Shown: positions 39,775 through 48,042, numbered from the stretch's first letter. The stretch: DNA of 64,000 nt from Pseudomonas rhizophila (GCF_003033885.1 NZ_CP024081.1:2173924-2237923), one strand, 5' to 3'. Notes: generated by a model not told the origin, from the letters alone. Translations and numbers: made by a program.

Positions 39775-39802
39775 TTGAATAGTCCTTAGAAATCAGTATT
39801 AT
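39775..39802 (+). promoter_or_regulatory. Sigma-70 promoter of tRNA-Lys
   Basis: TTGAAT (39775-39780) and TATTAT (39797-39802) separated by 16 bases, in an AT-rich gap, about 18 bases before the tRNA. Confidence 0.7.
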
Positions 39803-39819
39803 ACGCGCCACCACACAGC

Positions 39820-39895
39820 GGGTCGTTAGCTCAGTTGGTAGAGCAGTTGGCTTTTAACCAATTGGTCGTAGGTTCGAATCCCACACGACCCACCA
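39820..39895 (+). tRNA. tRNA-Lys (anticodon TTT)
   Basis: 76 bases with encoded CCA. Acceptor GGGTCGT pairs with ACGACCC; D arm GCTC/GAGC; anticodon loop CTTTTAA with TTT at 39853-39855; T arm with GTTCGAATC. Its own promoter and terminator flank it. It marks the left edge of the accessory region. Confidence 0.98.
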
Positions 39896-39914
39896 TTTTT
39901 AGCAGTTTTAAAAG

Positions 39915-39956
39915 TCTGGAAGGCCCACGAAAGTGAGGATTTCCGGATTTTTTTTT
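39915..39956 (+). terminator. Terminator of tRNA-Lys
   Basis: TCTGGAA / TTCCGGA stem (one G-U pair) with a 19-base loop, followed by about nine T. Confidence 0.75.
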
Positions 39957-39977
39957 GCCTGTAGAAAACTCGCCGCT

Positions 39978-40013
39978 TGAAAACCGGAACCACCCGACGA
40001 TTCGAGTGGTTCC
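39978..40013 (-). terminator. Terminator of the LysR gene
   Basis: GGAACCAC (39986-39993) / GTGGTTCC (40006-40013) stem; on the minus strand it is followed by GGTTTTC, 8 bases past the LysR stop. Confidence 0.65.
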
Positions 40014-40021
40014 CTGGGTTG

Positions 40022-40957
40022 TTAAAGCAAGCCGTCCTCGGCGCATACCTTCACGATCTGTTCGCGAAACCAGATGTTGGCGTTGTCCTGGCCGGGTTTC
40101 TCGCTCCACATCATATCCAGCGTAAAGTTCGGTAAGCCCACTGGTGGCCTGCGATGGCTGTATTTGCCTTCATCGCAGGTCAACGCCTGGATACGCCGAG
40201 GCAACGTCAGGATGAAGTCGGTTCCCGGAATCATATTCAGTGCTGCCACGTAGCTGTTGGCCCGAGCGACAATCTGTCGGTTGTAGCCTTGCCGGGCGAG
40301 CCAGCCGTCCACCATGTTGGTGTCGGAGGTCCAAGGCGTCGGAAAAACATGCTGGCAGGCGACGAACGCCTCCAGATCAAATTCCTCCCTGGGCAGTGAA
40401 AAGTCTTTATCGACCACGCAGACCAGTTCATCTTCCAGTAATACTTGCGAGCGCAACCCCTTCGCGCCGCGATGAAAGTTGGGGCCAAAACAAACAACCA
40501 GGTCGAATCGACCCTCCATCAATTCGTCAACCGGAATGTCTTTGTGAAATTTCGTGATGTTAATGATGACGGGGAAACGGCTGCCAATGAATCGTTTCAC
40601 TAGCTGGGGAAGTATAAGAAGTTCGAAATACTCCGGGGCGCAAATATTGAATGTTATTTCTTTCTGCGTGGGGTCGAATGTTTGAATGCCGGAGTGGCAT
40701 ATATTTATGGTCTTGAGGATGTTGAGTACATGGCTGTACATGGCCGTGGCTTTGTTCGTGGGCCGCATGCCACTACGGGTATTGATGAATAACTCATCTT
40801 CGAAACTTGTGCGCAGCTTCTTCAGGCAGTAGCTCACGGTTGACTGGCTCACACAAAGGGTCTCGGACACCTCGGTGACGCTGCTTTGCTCGTACACCGC
40901 GACAAACACCATCAGGTCCTGCATGTCCAGCTTTCTAAGCAAATTACTATTGAGCAT
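40022..40957 (-). CDS. LysR-type transcriptional regulator of the adjacent biosynthetic operon
   Basis: 311 residues from ATG 40957, which has AAGGATC at good distance; an in-frame ATG at 40981 would add eight residues. Winged HTH about 10-70 (VFVAVYEQSSVTEVSETLCVSQSTVSYCLKKLR), then the periplasmic-binding-protein-like effector domain. HTH resembles the NodD/LeuO side of the family. Its DNA is visibly lower in GC (roughly 45-50%) than the core genes, a sign of transfer. It is divergent from the six-gene operon starting at 41129 and is the obvious candidate regulator. Effector unknown. Confidence 0.9.
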   Translation of the reverse strand: MLNSNLLRKLDMQDLMVFVAVYEQSSVTEVSETLCVSQSTVSYCLKKLRTSFEDELFINTRSGMRPTNKATAMYSHVLNILKTINICHSGIQTFDPTQKEITFNICAPEYFELLILPQLVKRFIGSRFPVIINITKFHKDIPVDELMEGRFDLVVCFGPNFHRGAKGLRSQVLLEDELVCVVDKDFSLPREEFDLEAFVACQHVFPTPWTSDTNMVDGWLARQGYNRQIVARANSYVAALNMIPGTDFILTLPRRIQALTCDEGKYSHRRPPVGLPNFTLDMMWSEKPGQDNANIWFREQIVKVCAEDGLL

Positions 40958-41128
40958 AAGATCCTTCTCGGCGCAATCCATCAGCTAGCGTCCCTTGTTT
41001 TTATGACAAAGGGGTTTATTTATATATTAGCGGAAGGCATTTATTTTTTAAATGGCTTGTGGGAATTTTCTTAAATATGCTCGCCTCGCTTTTTATAGAA
41101 ATCCTGCACAAGGACGGAGGAGGACGAT
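40958..41128. promoter_or_regulatory. AT-rich divergent control region with candidate LysR operator
   Basis: 171 bases, AT-rich between about 41000 and 41100. CCCTTGT-N7-ACAAAGGG at 40992-41013 is a near-perfect inverted repeat placed as an LTTR recognition site would be. TATAGA near 41093 is a candidate -10 of the operon. GGAGGAGGA at 41115-41123 is a very strong ribosome binding site. The AT-rich stretch would also suit MvaT silencing. Confidence 0.5.
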
Positions 41129-41746
41129 ATGCAAATTCGCGTCGCAGAAACTAAGACACCGTTATGGGTGCAAGCCACTGAAGTAGTGAAAGAGAAATTT
41201 CGCCGTTCTTATTCGGCGTCGGTTGAACCGAATCCACAATACTTTGCGGTCACCCAGGATCCGTCAGACCGTATTCTTGCCTGTGCCGGTATTACATTCG
41301 CGGACCACCGCACACTGTTTTCCGAGCAATACCTGGCGCAACCGATAGAAGTGATTTTGTCCCAGCGCCTGGAGAAAACCATCGACCGCTCAAACATTGT
41401 CGAGATCGGCAACCTGATCTCCCATCACCTGACGGCCGGCATGATTCTGGTCAACATGATTCCCCTGTTGTCCTGGTGCATGGGTGGGCATTACTTGTTG
41501 TGTACGGTGACACCCCGCGTTCGGCAAATGATGGAAAGTTGCCAAATCGATTTCGAGCCGCTGCTGACAGCAGACCCTGCGCGCCTGGGCGAGGAGGGTG
41601 GCAAGAACTGGGGGACTTATTACTCCAAATTGCCGGTCACCGGGTTCATCCGGGTAGACCCGCAGCGCTCGCGTTTCGCGGCCATGACGCTCAATACCTC
41701 GTTCACCCAACTGCCTGGCGATTCACTGGCGAGGGCGCAGCCATGA
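41129..41746 (+). CDS. Thermostable-hemolysin-family (PF12261-type) GNAT-like protein
   Basis: 205 residues, no signal peptide and no membrane-lytic features despite the family name. Matches the T_hemolysin family: RSNIVEIGNLISHHLTAGMIL near residue 88, a predicted CoA-type beta-alpha core, and the diagnostic ADPARLGEEGGKNWGTYY near 150. The fold is related to GNAT and autoinducer-synthase-like acyltransferases, so an acyl/aminoacyl transfer role is more plausible than hemolysis (inference). First gene of the operon; its stop overlaps the ligase start by 4 bases, so the two are translationally coupled. Confidence 0.85.
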   Translation: MQIRVAETKTPLWVQATEVVKEKFRRSYSASVEPNPQYFAVTQDPSDRILACAGITFADHRTLFSEQYLAQPIEVILSQRLEKTIDRSNIVEIGNLISHHLTAGMILVNMIPLLSWCMGGHYLLCTVTPRVRQMMESCQIDFEPLLTADPARLGEEGGKNWGTYYSKLPVTGFIRVDPQRSRFAAMTLNTSFTQLPGDSLARAQP

Positions 41747-43308
41747 GCGGCGGATTTATCCATCACTTGCAAAGCGCGTTGCAAGACAATCGCCAGGCTG
41801 TCTGCGCGGTGGACTGGTCGGCGTCGGGCGGCGAGCCGGTGGCATTGACCTATGGCGAGCTGGAACATCGTGCCCTCAATCTGGCCGCTGAACTGCAACG
41901 GCGTTTTCCCAGCCCCGCCCATGGCGATCATGTGGTTTTGGGAATTGCCACGCGTAACAGCAGCGACTGGCTGGTGGCCGATCTTGCTTGCCTGTTTGCC
42001 GGGATTACCGCGTTACCGTTGCCATTGGCTTTCAGCCAGGCTCAGGCGGAGCATCTGGCCGAGCGTTGCGACGGGTTTGTAGTGGATGCCGCCGGGCAGC
42101 GGACACTGGCGCAGCGATGGAAGTTGAATTTCCCTGAAAGCCGTTTGCGCCACATCAGCGAGCCGGTCATCGAACAGCCTTTGTTGCATACGCCCGACGG
42201 TGATGAAGACTGGATCTGCAAAATCATTCACACCTCGGGCACGACCAGTCGGCCGAAGGGCGTGCAGTTGAGTACCCAGGCGGTCGGCGCCGTGCTGGCA
42301 TCGCTGCGTCAACGTATGCCCGCCGATGCTCATCGCCGTTACCTGTCGCTGGTGCCCTTGAGTTTGCTGCTCGAACAGGTGACTGCCGCCTATCTACCGT
42401 TGCTGGCGGGCGGAACCGTGCATTTCTTGCCACCGAACGAAGCATTGCTCGGCGAGCCTGGGGCTTCGCCACAGCGTCTGGTCGAGTGGATCCTGCAGGT
42501 CCAGCCAACGGCCCTGACAGTGCCGCCGGTGATGGTCAACCGCTTCCTGGAACAAATGGACGAGGGCGGCGAGCAGGGCGAGAGACTGGCGCGCTATCTG
42601 CAATCGGGTGCGCATATTACCTGTGGCGGTGCGGCGGTCAGCATCGATGTACTGCGCGGACTGGAAGAACGGGGCATTGCTGTGTACCAAGGCTACGGCC
42701 TGTCCGAGAACGCCTCGGTGGTCAGCATGAACACCTTCGAACAGCAGCGCCTGGGCAGCGTGGGCAAACCCTTGCCCCATGTCCAGGTGCGTATCGGCGC
42801 CGACCAGACCATTGAGGTCAAGAGCAGCTCACTGTTCAGTGGCTATTCCGGCACGGACCCCAGTGCCTGCTCCATGTCTGCCGATGGCTGGATGGACACT
42901 GGAGACCTGGGCATGCTGGACGACGATGGCTACCTCTATGTGCACGGGCGTAAGAAGAACGTGATCTGCCTGCCCAACGGGCGCAACGTCAGCCCTGAAC
43001 AGGTTGAGCTGGAGTATCGCAAATACCCCGGCGTCAACGATGCCGCAGTGTTTTTCGATGAGCACCATGGCCTGGTGGCGTTGCTGTGTGTCGAGTCGGC
43101 CCCCGCGCGCGATGAGCTGGTGGCCTGGTCCGCCCGGCGTTTTTCCGACATCGAAAGACCCAGCCGACTCTGGTTGTTGACCCAAGACGACCCGTTGATC
43201 GAGCAGCTTTACACCGTTACCGGCCGGCCAAAACGCGCCGACATCGCCACTGTTTTTTCCACTCTGCAAGGGATTGCATCCAATGACCACGCCTGCTTTT
43301 CACTTTGA
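41743..43308 (+). CDS. AMP-dependent acyl/aminoacyl ligase
   Basis: 521 residues from ATG 41743 inside the hemolysin-family stop (ATGA). ANL-superfamily adenylating enzyme: A3 loop TSGTTSRPKG (residues 164-173; Ser for the usual Gly), A5 YGLSE (318-322), A7 DTGD (385-388), hinge GRKKNVI near 402, and A10 region TVTGRPKR (491-498), where Arg495 stands at the usual catalytic Lys and a Lys lies two residues on. Adenylation is likely, but second-step chemistry may be altered. No carrier-protein domain or gene is present. It probably activates an acid for transfer by the upstream GNAT-like protein (inference). Overlaps the oxygenase gene by 26 bases. Confidence 0.9.
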   Translation: MSGGFIHHLQSALQDNRQAVCAVDWSASGGEPVALTYGELEHRALNLAAELQRRFPSPAHGDHVVLGIATRNSSDWLVADLACLFAGITALPLPLAFSQAQAEHLAERCDGFVVDAAGQRTLAQRWKLNFPESRLRHISEPVIEQPLLHTPDGDEDWICKIIHTSGTTSRPKGVQLSTQAVGAVLASLRQRMPADAHRRYLSLVPLSLLLEQVTAAYLPLLAGGTVHFLPPNEALLGEPGASPQRLVEWILQVQPTALTVPPVMVNRFLEQMDEGGEQGERLARYLQSGAHITCGGAAVSIDVLRGLEERGIAVYQGYGLSENASVVSMNTFEQQRLGSVGKPLPHVQVRIGADQTIEVKSSSLFSGYSGTDPSACSMSADGWMDTGDLGMLDDDGYLYVHGRKKNVICLPNGRNVSPEQVELEYRKYPGVNDAAVFFDEHHGLVALLCVESAPARDELVAWSARRFSDIERPSRLWLLTQDDPLIEQLYTVTGRPKRADIATVFSTLQGIASNDHACFSL

Positions 43309-44164
43309 AACCGCGGACATCTCCATCGTCGAGTCGCACCACTTCGCCAGCCTGGGCAAGAGCGAGCTGTATGAGCTGCTGGGCCATTACGGGGTCGTGC
43401 TGTTTCGTAACTGTATCCACAGCGCCGAAGATTTCAGCGCCTACGTCAAACAAAACAGTTCGCGGCTGAGCCTGGATCCGGCCCGCGTCATGGTGGGCGG
43501 CGCGGCACAGTTGGTGGACGCGGGACATCAGGCGGTTGGCCTGCACTGCGAAAACGGTAACTCGCCGTTCTGGCCGGACATGACTTGGTTCTATTGTCAG
43601 GAAGCACCACGCAAGGGGTCGCAAACGACGTTGTGTGACGGTGAGAAGGTGTTGGCGAAACTGTCTCCAGCCTGCCGCAGTTTTTTTGAAGAAAACCCTA
43701 TCCGCTACAGCCGTACCGTTGCGGGGGAAAAGTGGCGTCGTTTGGTTTGCCACTATTCGCCAGCGTTGTCGGACCCGGCGGCCGTCGAAATCGAGGACCT
43801 GTGGCAAATCATCGGGGAGGACCCGCAGACGGTTATTTCCTTCAACCCGGCCGATGACTCCATTCACTACGCCTTCAGCACCCCGGCGATCCTCACGTCC
43901 GCGTTCAGCCAGCGTCCGGCCTTCGCCAACAGCATCCTGGGACCTTCCTTCAACTACGAAGCTCCGGTGATCGACACCGTGGGGGGGCAGCCGATTCCTG
44001 CCGGGTTTCTGCGGGAAATTGCCGAAGTGTCCGCCCAGTACACCTGCCCGGTTGGCTGGCGCGATCACGACGTGGTGATGATCGACAACCGTCGGGTCAT
44101 GCACGGTCGTGAAACCATCGTCGACGAACGTCGACGCATCTTCAACGCCTTGAGCTATCGCTGA
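43283..44164 (+). CDS. Fe(II)/2-oxoglutarate oxygenase, TauD / clavaminate-synthase-like
   Basis: 293 residues; start 43283 with AAGGGA upstream. Double-stranded beta-helix oxygenase with iron ligands H88-x-E90 (in VGLHCENGNS) and H274 (RVMHGRE), and a 2-oxoglutarate Arg in DERRRIFNA near 284. The HxE rather than HxD first motif is that of the clavaminate synthase / AsnO / VioC group, which hydroxylate or desaturate free amino acids or amino-acid derivatives, so an amino-acid substrate is likely (inference). Embedded in the operon, overlapping the ligase gene; the next gene starts 8 bases after its stop. Confidence 0.9.
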   Translation: MTTPAFHFETADISIVESHHFASLGKSELYELLGHYGVVLFRNCIHSAEDFSAYVKQNSSRLSLDPARVMVGGAAQLVDAGHQAVGLHCENGNSPFWPDMTWFYCQEAPRKGSQTTLCDGEKVLAKLSPACRSFFEENPIRYSRTVAGEKWRRLVCHYSPALSDPAAVEIEDLWQIIGEDPQTVISFNPADDSIHYAFSTPAILTSAFSQRPAFANSILGPSFNYEAPVIDTVGGQPIPAGFLREIAEVSAQYTCPVGWRDHDVVMIDNRRVMHGRETIVDERRRIFNALSYR

Positions 44165-44172
44165 GACTCATC

Positions 44173-45300
44173 ATGACGAACAACAACAAATACATTGTCA
44201 GTGGACAGTACGAGAGTTATCTCGATGGCGATGGCCGGCAGATTATCGACCTGAGCGGCGGGTTCGGTTTCCAGGTGCCGCCGGTGATCGAGGCGGTCAG
44301 TCGCCAAGCGGACATCATGGGGTTATCCAACCGGGTGCTGATGTCCCAACCGCTTATTGCCTTGTGCCGACGCCTGGCCGAGCTGCTGCCTGCGCCGCTC
44401 GTCAACTCTTATGTGTGCAGCTCCGGGGATGAGGCGTTCGAGGGCGCATTGAAGTTGTGCAAGGGCCTCAAGCCCAAGGGCAACACCATCGTGTTCATCC
44501 AGGGGGGGGATTATGGCGCGCTGACCTACGGACGTTGCCTCAGCGCCGCGCAAGATGATCTGGCCGTGCAGAGTTTTCTAGGGTTCAAGCGAGTGGCGAT
44601 TCGGCATCTGGCTGACCTGGACACGGTGGACTGGAGCGATTGTTTCGCGGTGTGCCACAGCAACACCCGCGTGGATGCCAGCGGCCGATTGCAACTGCTC
44701 GATGCTGCACTGCTCGAGCAATTGCATGCCCGCGCAGCACAGGCTGGCGCGCCGGTCATCGCGGTCGACACCCACAGTTGCCTCGGTAGCCTGGGGACGC
44801 TGTTCGGTTTCCAGCGTTATCGTCCTGTCCCGGACATTGTCGTGCTTGGGGGCCCCCTGGGGGGCAGCGCGATTCCCATCGGCACCTATACCTGCAGCGA
44901 GCGCATGGCCTGGCAGGTCTATGGGCGCAGCAGTCCGGCCAAACACGGCAGCACCACCGCTGGTAATCCGATGGCGTGTGTAGCGGCCCTGGCCGCCCTG
45001 GATTATGTGCAGGCCCACGACTCGCCTCTGCATTGTCTGGAGAACGGTCAGCGGCTGGTGCAAACCCTGGCGCCATTCGGTGCAGTGGCCGTGGGGGGCT
45101 GGGTCAGCCTGCCGCTGGCCGATGATCTGCAGCCGTCCCTGCTGTGCGAAGCGCTTTACCAGCAAGGCGTTTATATCAGCCCACCCCGGGGCCGCGAATT
45201 GATCTTGCGCTGCCCGATCACTGCACGCCCCGAACAGATTCAACGTGCCGCCCACCTCATCAAGGAGACGCTAAGCCATGTCCTTACTCAGGCCGCATGA
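44173..45300 (+). CDS. Class III aminotransferase-like protein lacking the PLP lysine
   Basis: 375 residues, shorter than the 446-residue neighbour. The fold-type I class III pattern is kept: CSSGDEAFEGALKL near 82, Asp199 (AVDTHSCLG) at the pyridine-N position, and TTAGNPMACVAALAALDYV. But the catalytic block reads PDIVVLGGPLGG (220-231), with Gly226-Gly227 where the paralogue has Ser-Lys, so the Schiff-base lysine is replaced by Gly227. The usual D-E is D-T, and the aromatic-H-G PLP motif reads DYGA. It cannot work as a normal transaminase; perhaps a structural or regulatory partner of the next gene, with which it overlaps by 23 bases. The nucleotides are clear, and the reading frame is intact. 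Confidence 0.85.
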   Translation: MTNNNKYIVSGQYESYLDGDGRQIIDLSGGFGFQVPPVIEAVSRQADIMGLSNRVLMSQPLIALCRRLAELLPAPLVNSYVCSSGDEAFEGALKLCKGLKPKGNTIVFIQGGDYGALTYGRCLSAAQDDLAVQSFLGFKRVAIRHLADLDTVDWSDCFAVCHSNTRVDASGRLQLLDAALLEQLHARAAQAGAPVIAVDTHSCLGSLGTLFGFQRYRPVPDIVVLGGPLGGSAIPIGTYTCSERMAWQVYGRSSPAKHGSTTAGNPMACVAALAALDYVQAHDSPLHCLENGQRLVQTLAPFGAVAVGGWVSLPLADDLQPSLLCEALYQQGVYISPPRGRELILRCPITARPEQIQRAAHLIKETLSHVLTQAA

Positions 45301-46618
45301 ACAACTGCTGGATGATTGCCAGCGGCACTGGAGCGCATCGGCGGCCAAGCTGTATCGCCTGGGCAAGACCAGCGTAGAACAGCAGACCGATGGCATCCAT
45401 GTCACCGATCACACCGGCAAGCGCTTCATTGACTGCGCGTGCAGCTACGGGGTGTTTATCGTCGGGCATCGCAACCCGACAGTGCGGGAGCAGGTGCAGG
45501 CGCAATTGAATCAGTTGGCCTGGGTCCCGGAAGGCCGGCGCCATCCGCTTCAAGACAAGCTGTCCGAGCGGCTTTGCCAACTGGTGCCGGGAGAATGGGG
45601 CGACGTGCAATTCATGGTCTCGGGTGCCGAGGCCGTCGAGCAGAGCCTGCGTTATGTGCTGCGGATCCAGCCTCAGCGGCGCAGGATCGTCGTGATGAGC
45701 GGCTCTTATCATGGCAAGACTTTGGCGGCGATGAGCATTCTGGGCCAGCAACAGCACCACAGCAGTTATGGCATCGCTTGCCCCGAAGTGACCTGTGTCC
45801 CCTACGGCGATTTCGCCGCCCTGCAAAAGGCCGTGGGCGAGGGTGTCTGTGCGGTGTACGTCGAGCCGATTCTGGGCGGCGCTCATCTGCAGGTGCCCCC
45901 GGTGGGCTACATGGCCAACCTTCGCGCCTTGTGCGACGCCACGGGCACGCTGCTGGTGGCAGATGAAATCCAGACCGGTTTCGGCCGATGCGGCAAATGG
46001 TTCGCCGTGCAATATGACGACGTGGTGCCTGACATCATGATCCTCTCCAAGGGCCTGACCGGCGGCTACACCTCGTTCGCTTGCGCCATGTACAGCCGGC
46101 GCCTGGCCACCCAGTATCCACTCAGCGAAATCGAGCCCGACACGCGAACCAATGGCGGGCATCCGCTAGCGTGTGCCTCGGCGCTCGCGGCCATCGACTA
46201 CATCGAGCAACACAACCTGGTGGAGCTGTCGCGGGTCAACGGTGGGTTGCTGCGCCACGGTCTGCAACGGCTGGCCTTGCGTTATCCGCACATCATCGAG
46301 GATGTGCCGGGCGTCGGCCTGATGACGGGCCTGCGCCTGCGTGGTTCGGTCTATGAGGCGCTGATGAGCATGGAGCTGGGCAAGCGTGGCGTCCACGCCG
46401 GGCATTCCATGAATGAAAAGGCCGAACGCCCGGTGTTGCGTTTTTATCCGCCGCTGAATATCACGCCCGAAGCCTTGCAGCATGTCCTGGCGATGATCGA
46501 AGAGTCCCTGCAAGCCATCGATCGGCGCCCGGCGCTGGCGGTGAAAGCGTTTTCCCTGGTGGTGCGCAACATGTATCTGTTGCCCAACAAGTGGCTGCGC
46601 AGCAAGGAGGCGTCATGA
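45278..46618 (+). CDS. Class III aminotransferase (catalytically complete)
   Basis: 446 residues; start 45278 after AAGGAG. PLP-dependent transaminase of the ornithine/4-aminobutyrate/diaminobutyrate group: SGAEAVEQSLRYV near 115, SGSYHGKTLA near 141, VADEIQTGFGRCGK (Asp229), and SKGLTGG with Schiff-base Lys258. Such enzymes usually act on omega-amines or carbonyls distant from the carboxylate. C-terminal basic tail of ~30 residues (VKAFSLVVRNMYLLPNKWLR) is unusual. Overlaps the non-catalytic paralogue and the amidase (ATGA), so all three are co-translated. Substrate unknown. Confidence 0.92.
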   Translation: MSLLRPHEQLLDDCQRHWSASAAKLYRLGKTSVEQQTDGIHVTDHTGKRFIDCACSYGVFIVGHRNPTVREQVQAQLNQLAWVPEGRRHPLQDKLSERLCQLVPGEWGDVQFMVSGAEAVEQSLRYVLRIQPQRRRIVVMSGSYHGKTLAAMSILGQQQHHSSYGIACPEVTCVPYGDFAALQKAVGEGVCAVYVEPILGGAHLQVPPVGYMANLRALCDATGTLLVADEIQTGFGRCGKWFAVQYDDVVPDIMILSKGLTGGYTSFACAMYSRRLATQYPLSEIEPDTRTNGGHPLACASALAAIDYIEQHNLVELSRVNGGLLRHGLQRLALRYPHIIEDVPGVGLMTGLRLRGSVYEALMSMELGKRGVHAGHSMNEKAERPVLRFYPPLNITPEALQHVLAMIEESLQAIDRRPALAVKAFSLVVRNMYLLPNKWLRSKEAS

Positions 46619-48036
46619 GCCTGTTCAACCCCGATACGCTGACCCTGCGGGAAATGGCCGGTCTGCTGCGCCGTGGCGTGCTGACCAGCGTCACGTTGCT
46701 GGAGTTTTACCTGCAACGCATCGCTGAGCGTAACCGGCACATCAACGCACTGATCCAGCTGGCGCCAGTCGAGGAACTGCGGCGCCAGGCTCGCGAGGCT
46801 GACGAGATGGCGCGCGTTGGCCAGATCAGTGGCCCGCTGCATGGCATTCCCATCACCATCAAGGATGTCCTGCATGTGCGTGGTTTCAAGATGTCCCGAG
46901 GGCTGGGGGAGCTGTTGGGCGAACCCAGCGAGCAGGACGCAACGGCCGTTGCCCGGCTTCGACAGGCCGGGGCGATCATTCTGGGCATCAGCAATGTGCC
47001 TGAGCTGTGCATGGCCTTCGAAACCGAAAACCTGGTCTACGGCCGGACCCTGAACCCCCACGACTTGCAACGCTCCGCCGGCGGCAGCAGCGGCGGTGAG
47101 GCAGCGGCGATCGCTGCCGGGTGTTCCCCGGCCGGGCTGGCGTCCGATGCATGTGGCAGTGTGCGGATACCGGCGCACTTCAATGGCATCTGCGGCTTGA
47201 AACTGACCCAGGGGCGGGTGCCGCTGACCGGCCAGTTTCCCAATGACCGTTCCGGGCTGTTCCACATGACCTCGGCCTTTGGCGTGATGGGCCGCTATGT
47301 CGATGACCTGGCGCTGCTCGGCCAATTGATCAGCGGTGCCGATGGGCAAGATCCGGACACCGTCGATGTACCGTTCACCGCCAGCGAGCCGCTGGCCAAC
47401 CTGCGGGTGGCGCTGTTCTCGGCGTCGAGCCGCCCGCCGGTCAGCGCGGCGGTGAGCCAGGTATTGCAGCACGTCGAACGATGCCTGGGTCCGGTGGTGG
47501 CCGAGGTGAGCACGGTCGCGCCGCCGATGCTCGATGAGGCCTGTGATGTGCTGTGGCGGGTGTTCATCACCGGCGCTGACGCCGGTCGCGGTTGGCGGCA
47601 ATTGTTCGAGTCCATGAACAAGCGACGTTTTACCCCGGCCATCGCTCAATTGCTGGACATGAGCGAGGCGGTGGAGTTGACCGTGGATGAGGTCAAACGC
47701 GACTGGATCATGATCGATACGTTTCGCTATGAGTTGGCGAAATTCTTCAAGCAGCATGACCTGTTCATCTGCCCGGTATTTCCGGACGTCGCGTTCCGTC
47801 ACGGGGAGTCCCTGGAGGATCGCGACCGGTATGCCTTCGTGTTCCCGTTCAGCCTCAGCGGTTCCCCGGCAGTAGTGATCCGCGCCGGAACGGACCCGAC
47901 TACCGGGATGCCCATCGGCATCCAGATTGTCGGGCCTCATTGGCAGGAAGAACGGTTGTTGGCAGTGGCTGCTTTCCTGGAGCGTGAGCTGGAGCGCTGG
48001 AGTCCGGTTACGCCCCGTCCGGCATCGACGTACTGA
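46615..48036 (+). CDS. Amidase-signature enzyme
   Basis: 473 residues from ATG 46615 with AAGGAGG upstream. Ser-cisSer-Lys triad intact: Lys83 (TIKDVLHV), cis-Ser158 in GGSSGGEAA, nucleophile Ser182 in DACGSVRIP, followed by FNGICGLK as in FAAH-like amidases. Canonical DTGGS is DACGS here. Could release an acyl or amino group from an amide, or form one in reverse. It ends the operon 6 bases from the convergent EamA gene. Its place suggests tailoring or self-protection for the operon's product (inference). Confidence 0.92.
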   Translation: MSLFNPDTLTLREMAGLLRRGVLTSVTLLEFYLQRIAERNRHINALIQLAPVEELRRQAREADEMARVGQISGPLHGIPITIKDVLHVRGFKMSRGLGELLGEPSEQDATAVARLRQAGAIILGISNVPELCMAFETENLVYGRTLNPHDLQRSAGGSSGGEAAAIAAGCSPAGLASDACGSVRIPAHFNGICGLKLTQGRVPLTGQFPNDRSGLFHMTSAFGVMGRYVDDLALLGQLISGADGQDPDTVDVPFTASEPLANLRVALFSASSRPPVSAAVSQVLQHVERCLGPVVAEVSTVAPPMLDEACDVLWRVFITGADAGRGWRQLFESMNKRRFTPAIAQLLDMSEAVELTVDEVKRDWIMIDTFRYELAKFFKQHDLFICPVFPDVAFRHGESLEDRDRYAFVFPFSLSGSPAVVIRAGTDPTTGMPIGIQIVGPHWQEERLLAVAAFLERELERWSPVTPRPASTY

Positions 48037-48042
48037 CCGCCC

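Noticed and set aside
41129..41746. A toxin/hemolysin secreted by the cell
   Set aside because: No signal or membrane-lytic motif, and the gene is embedded in a biosynthetic operon.
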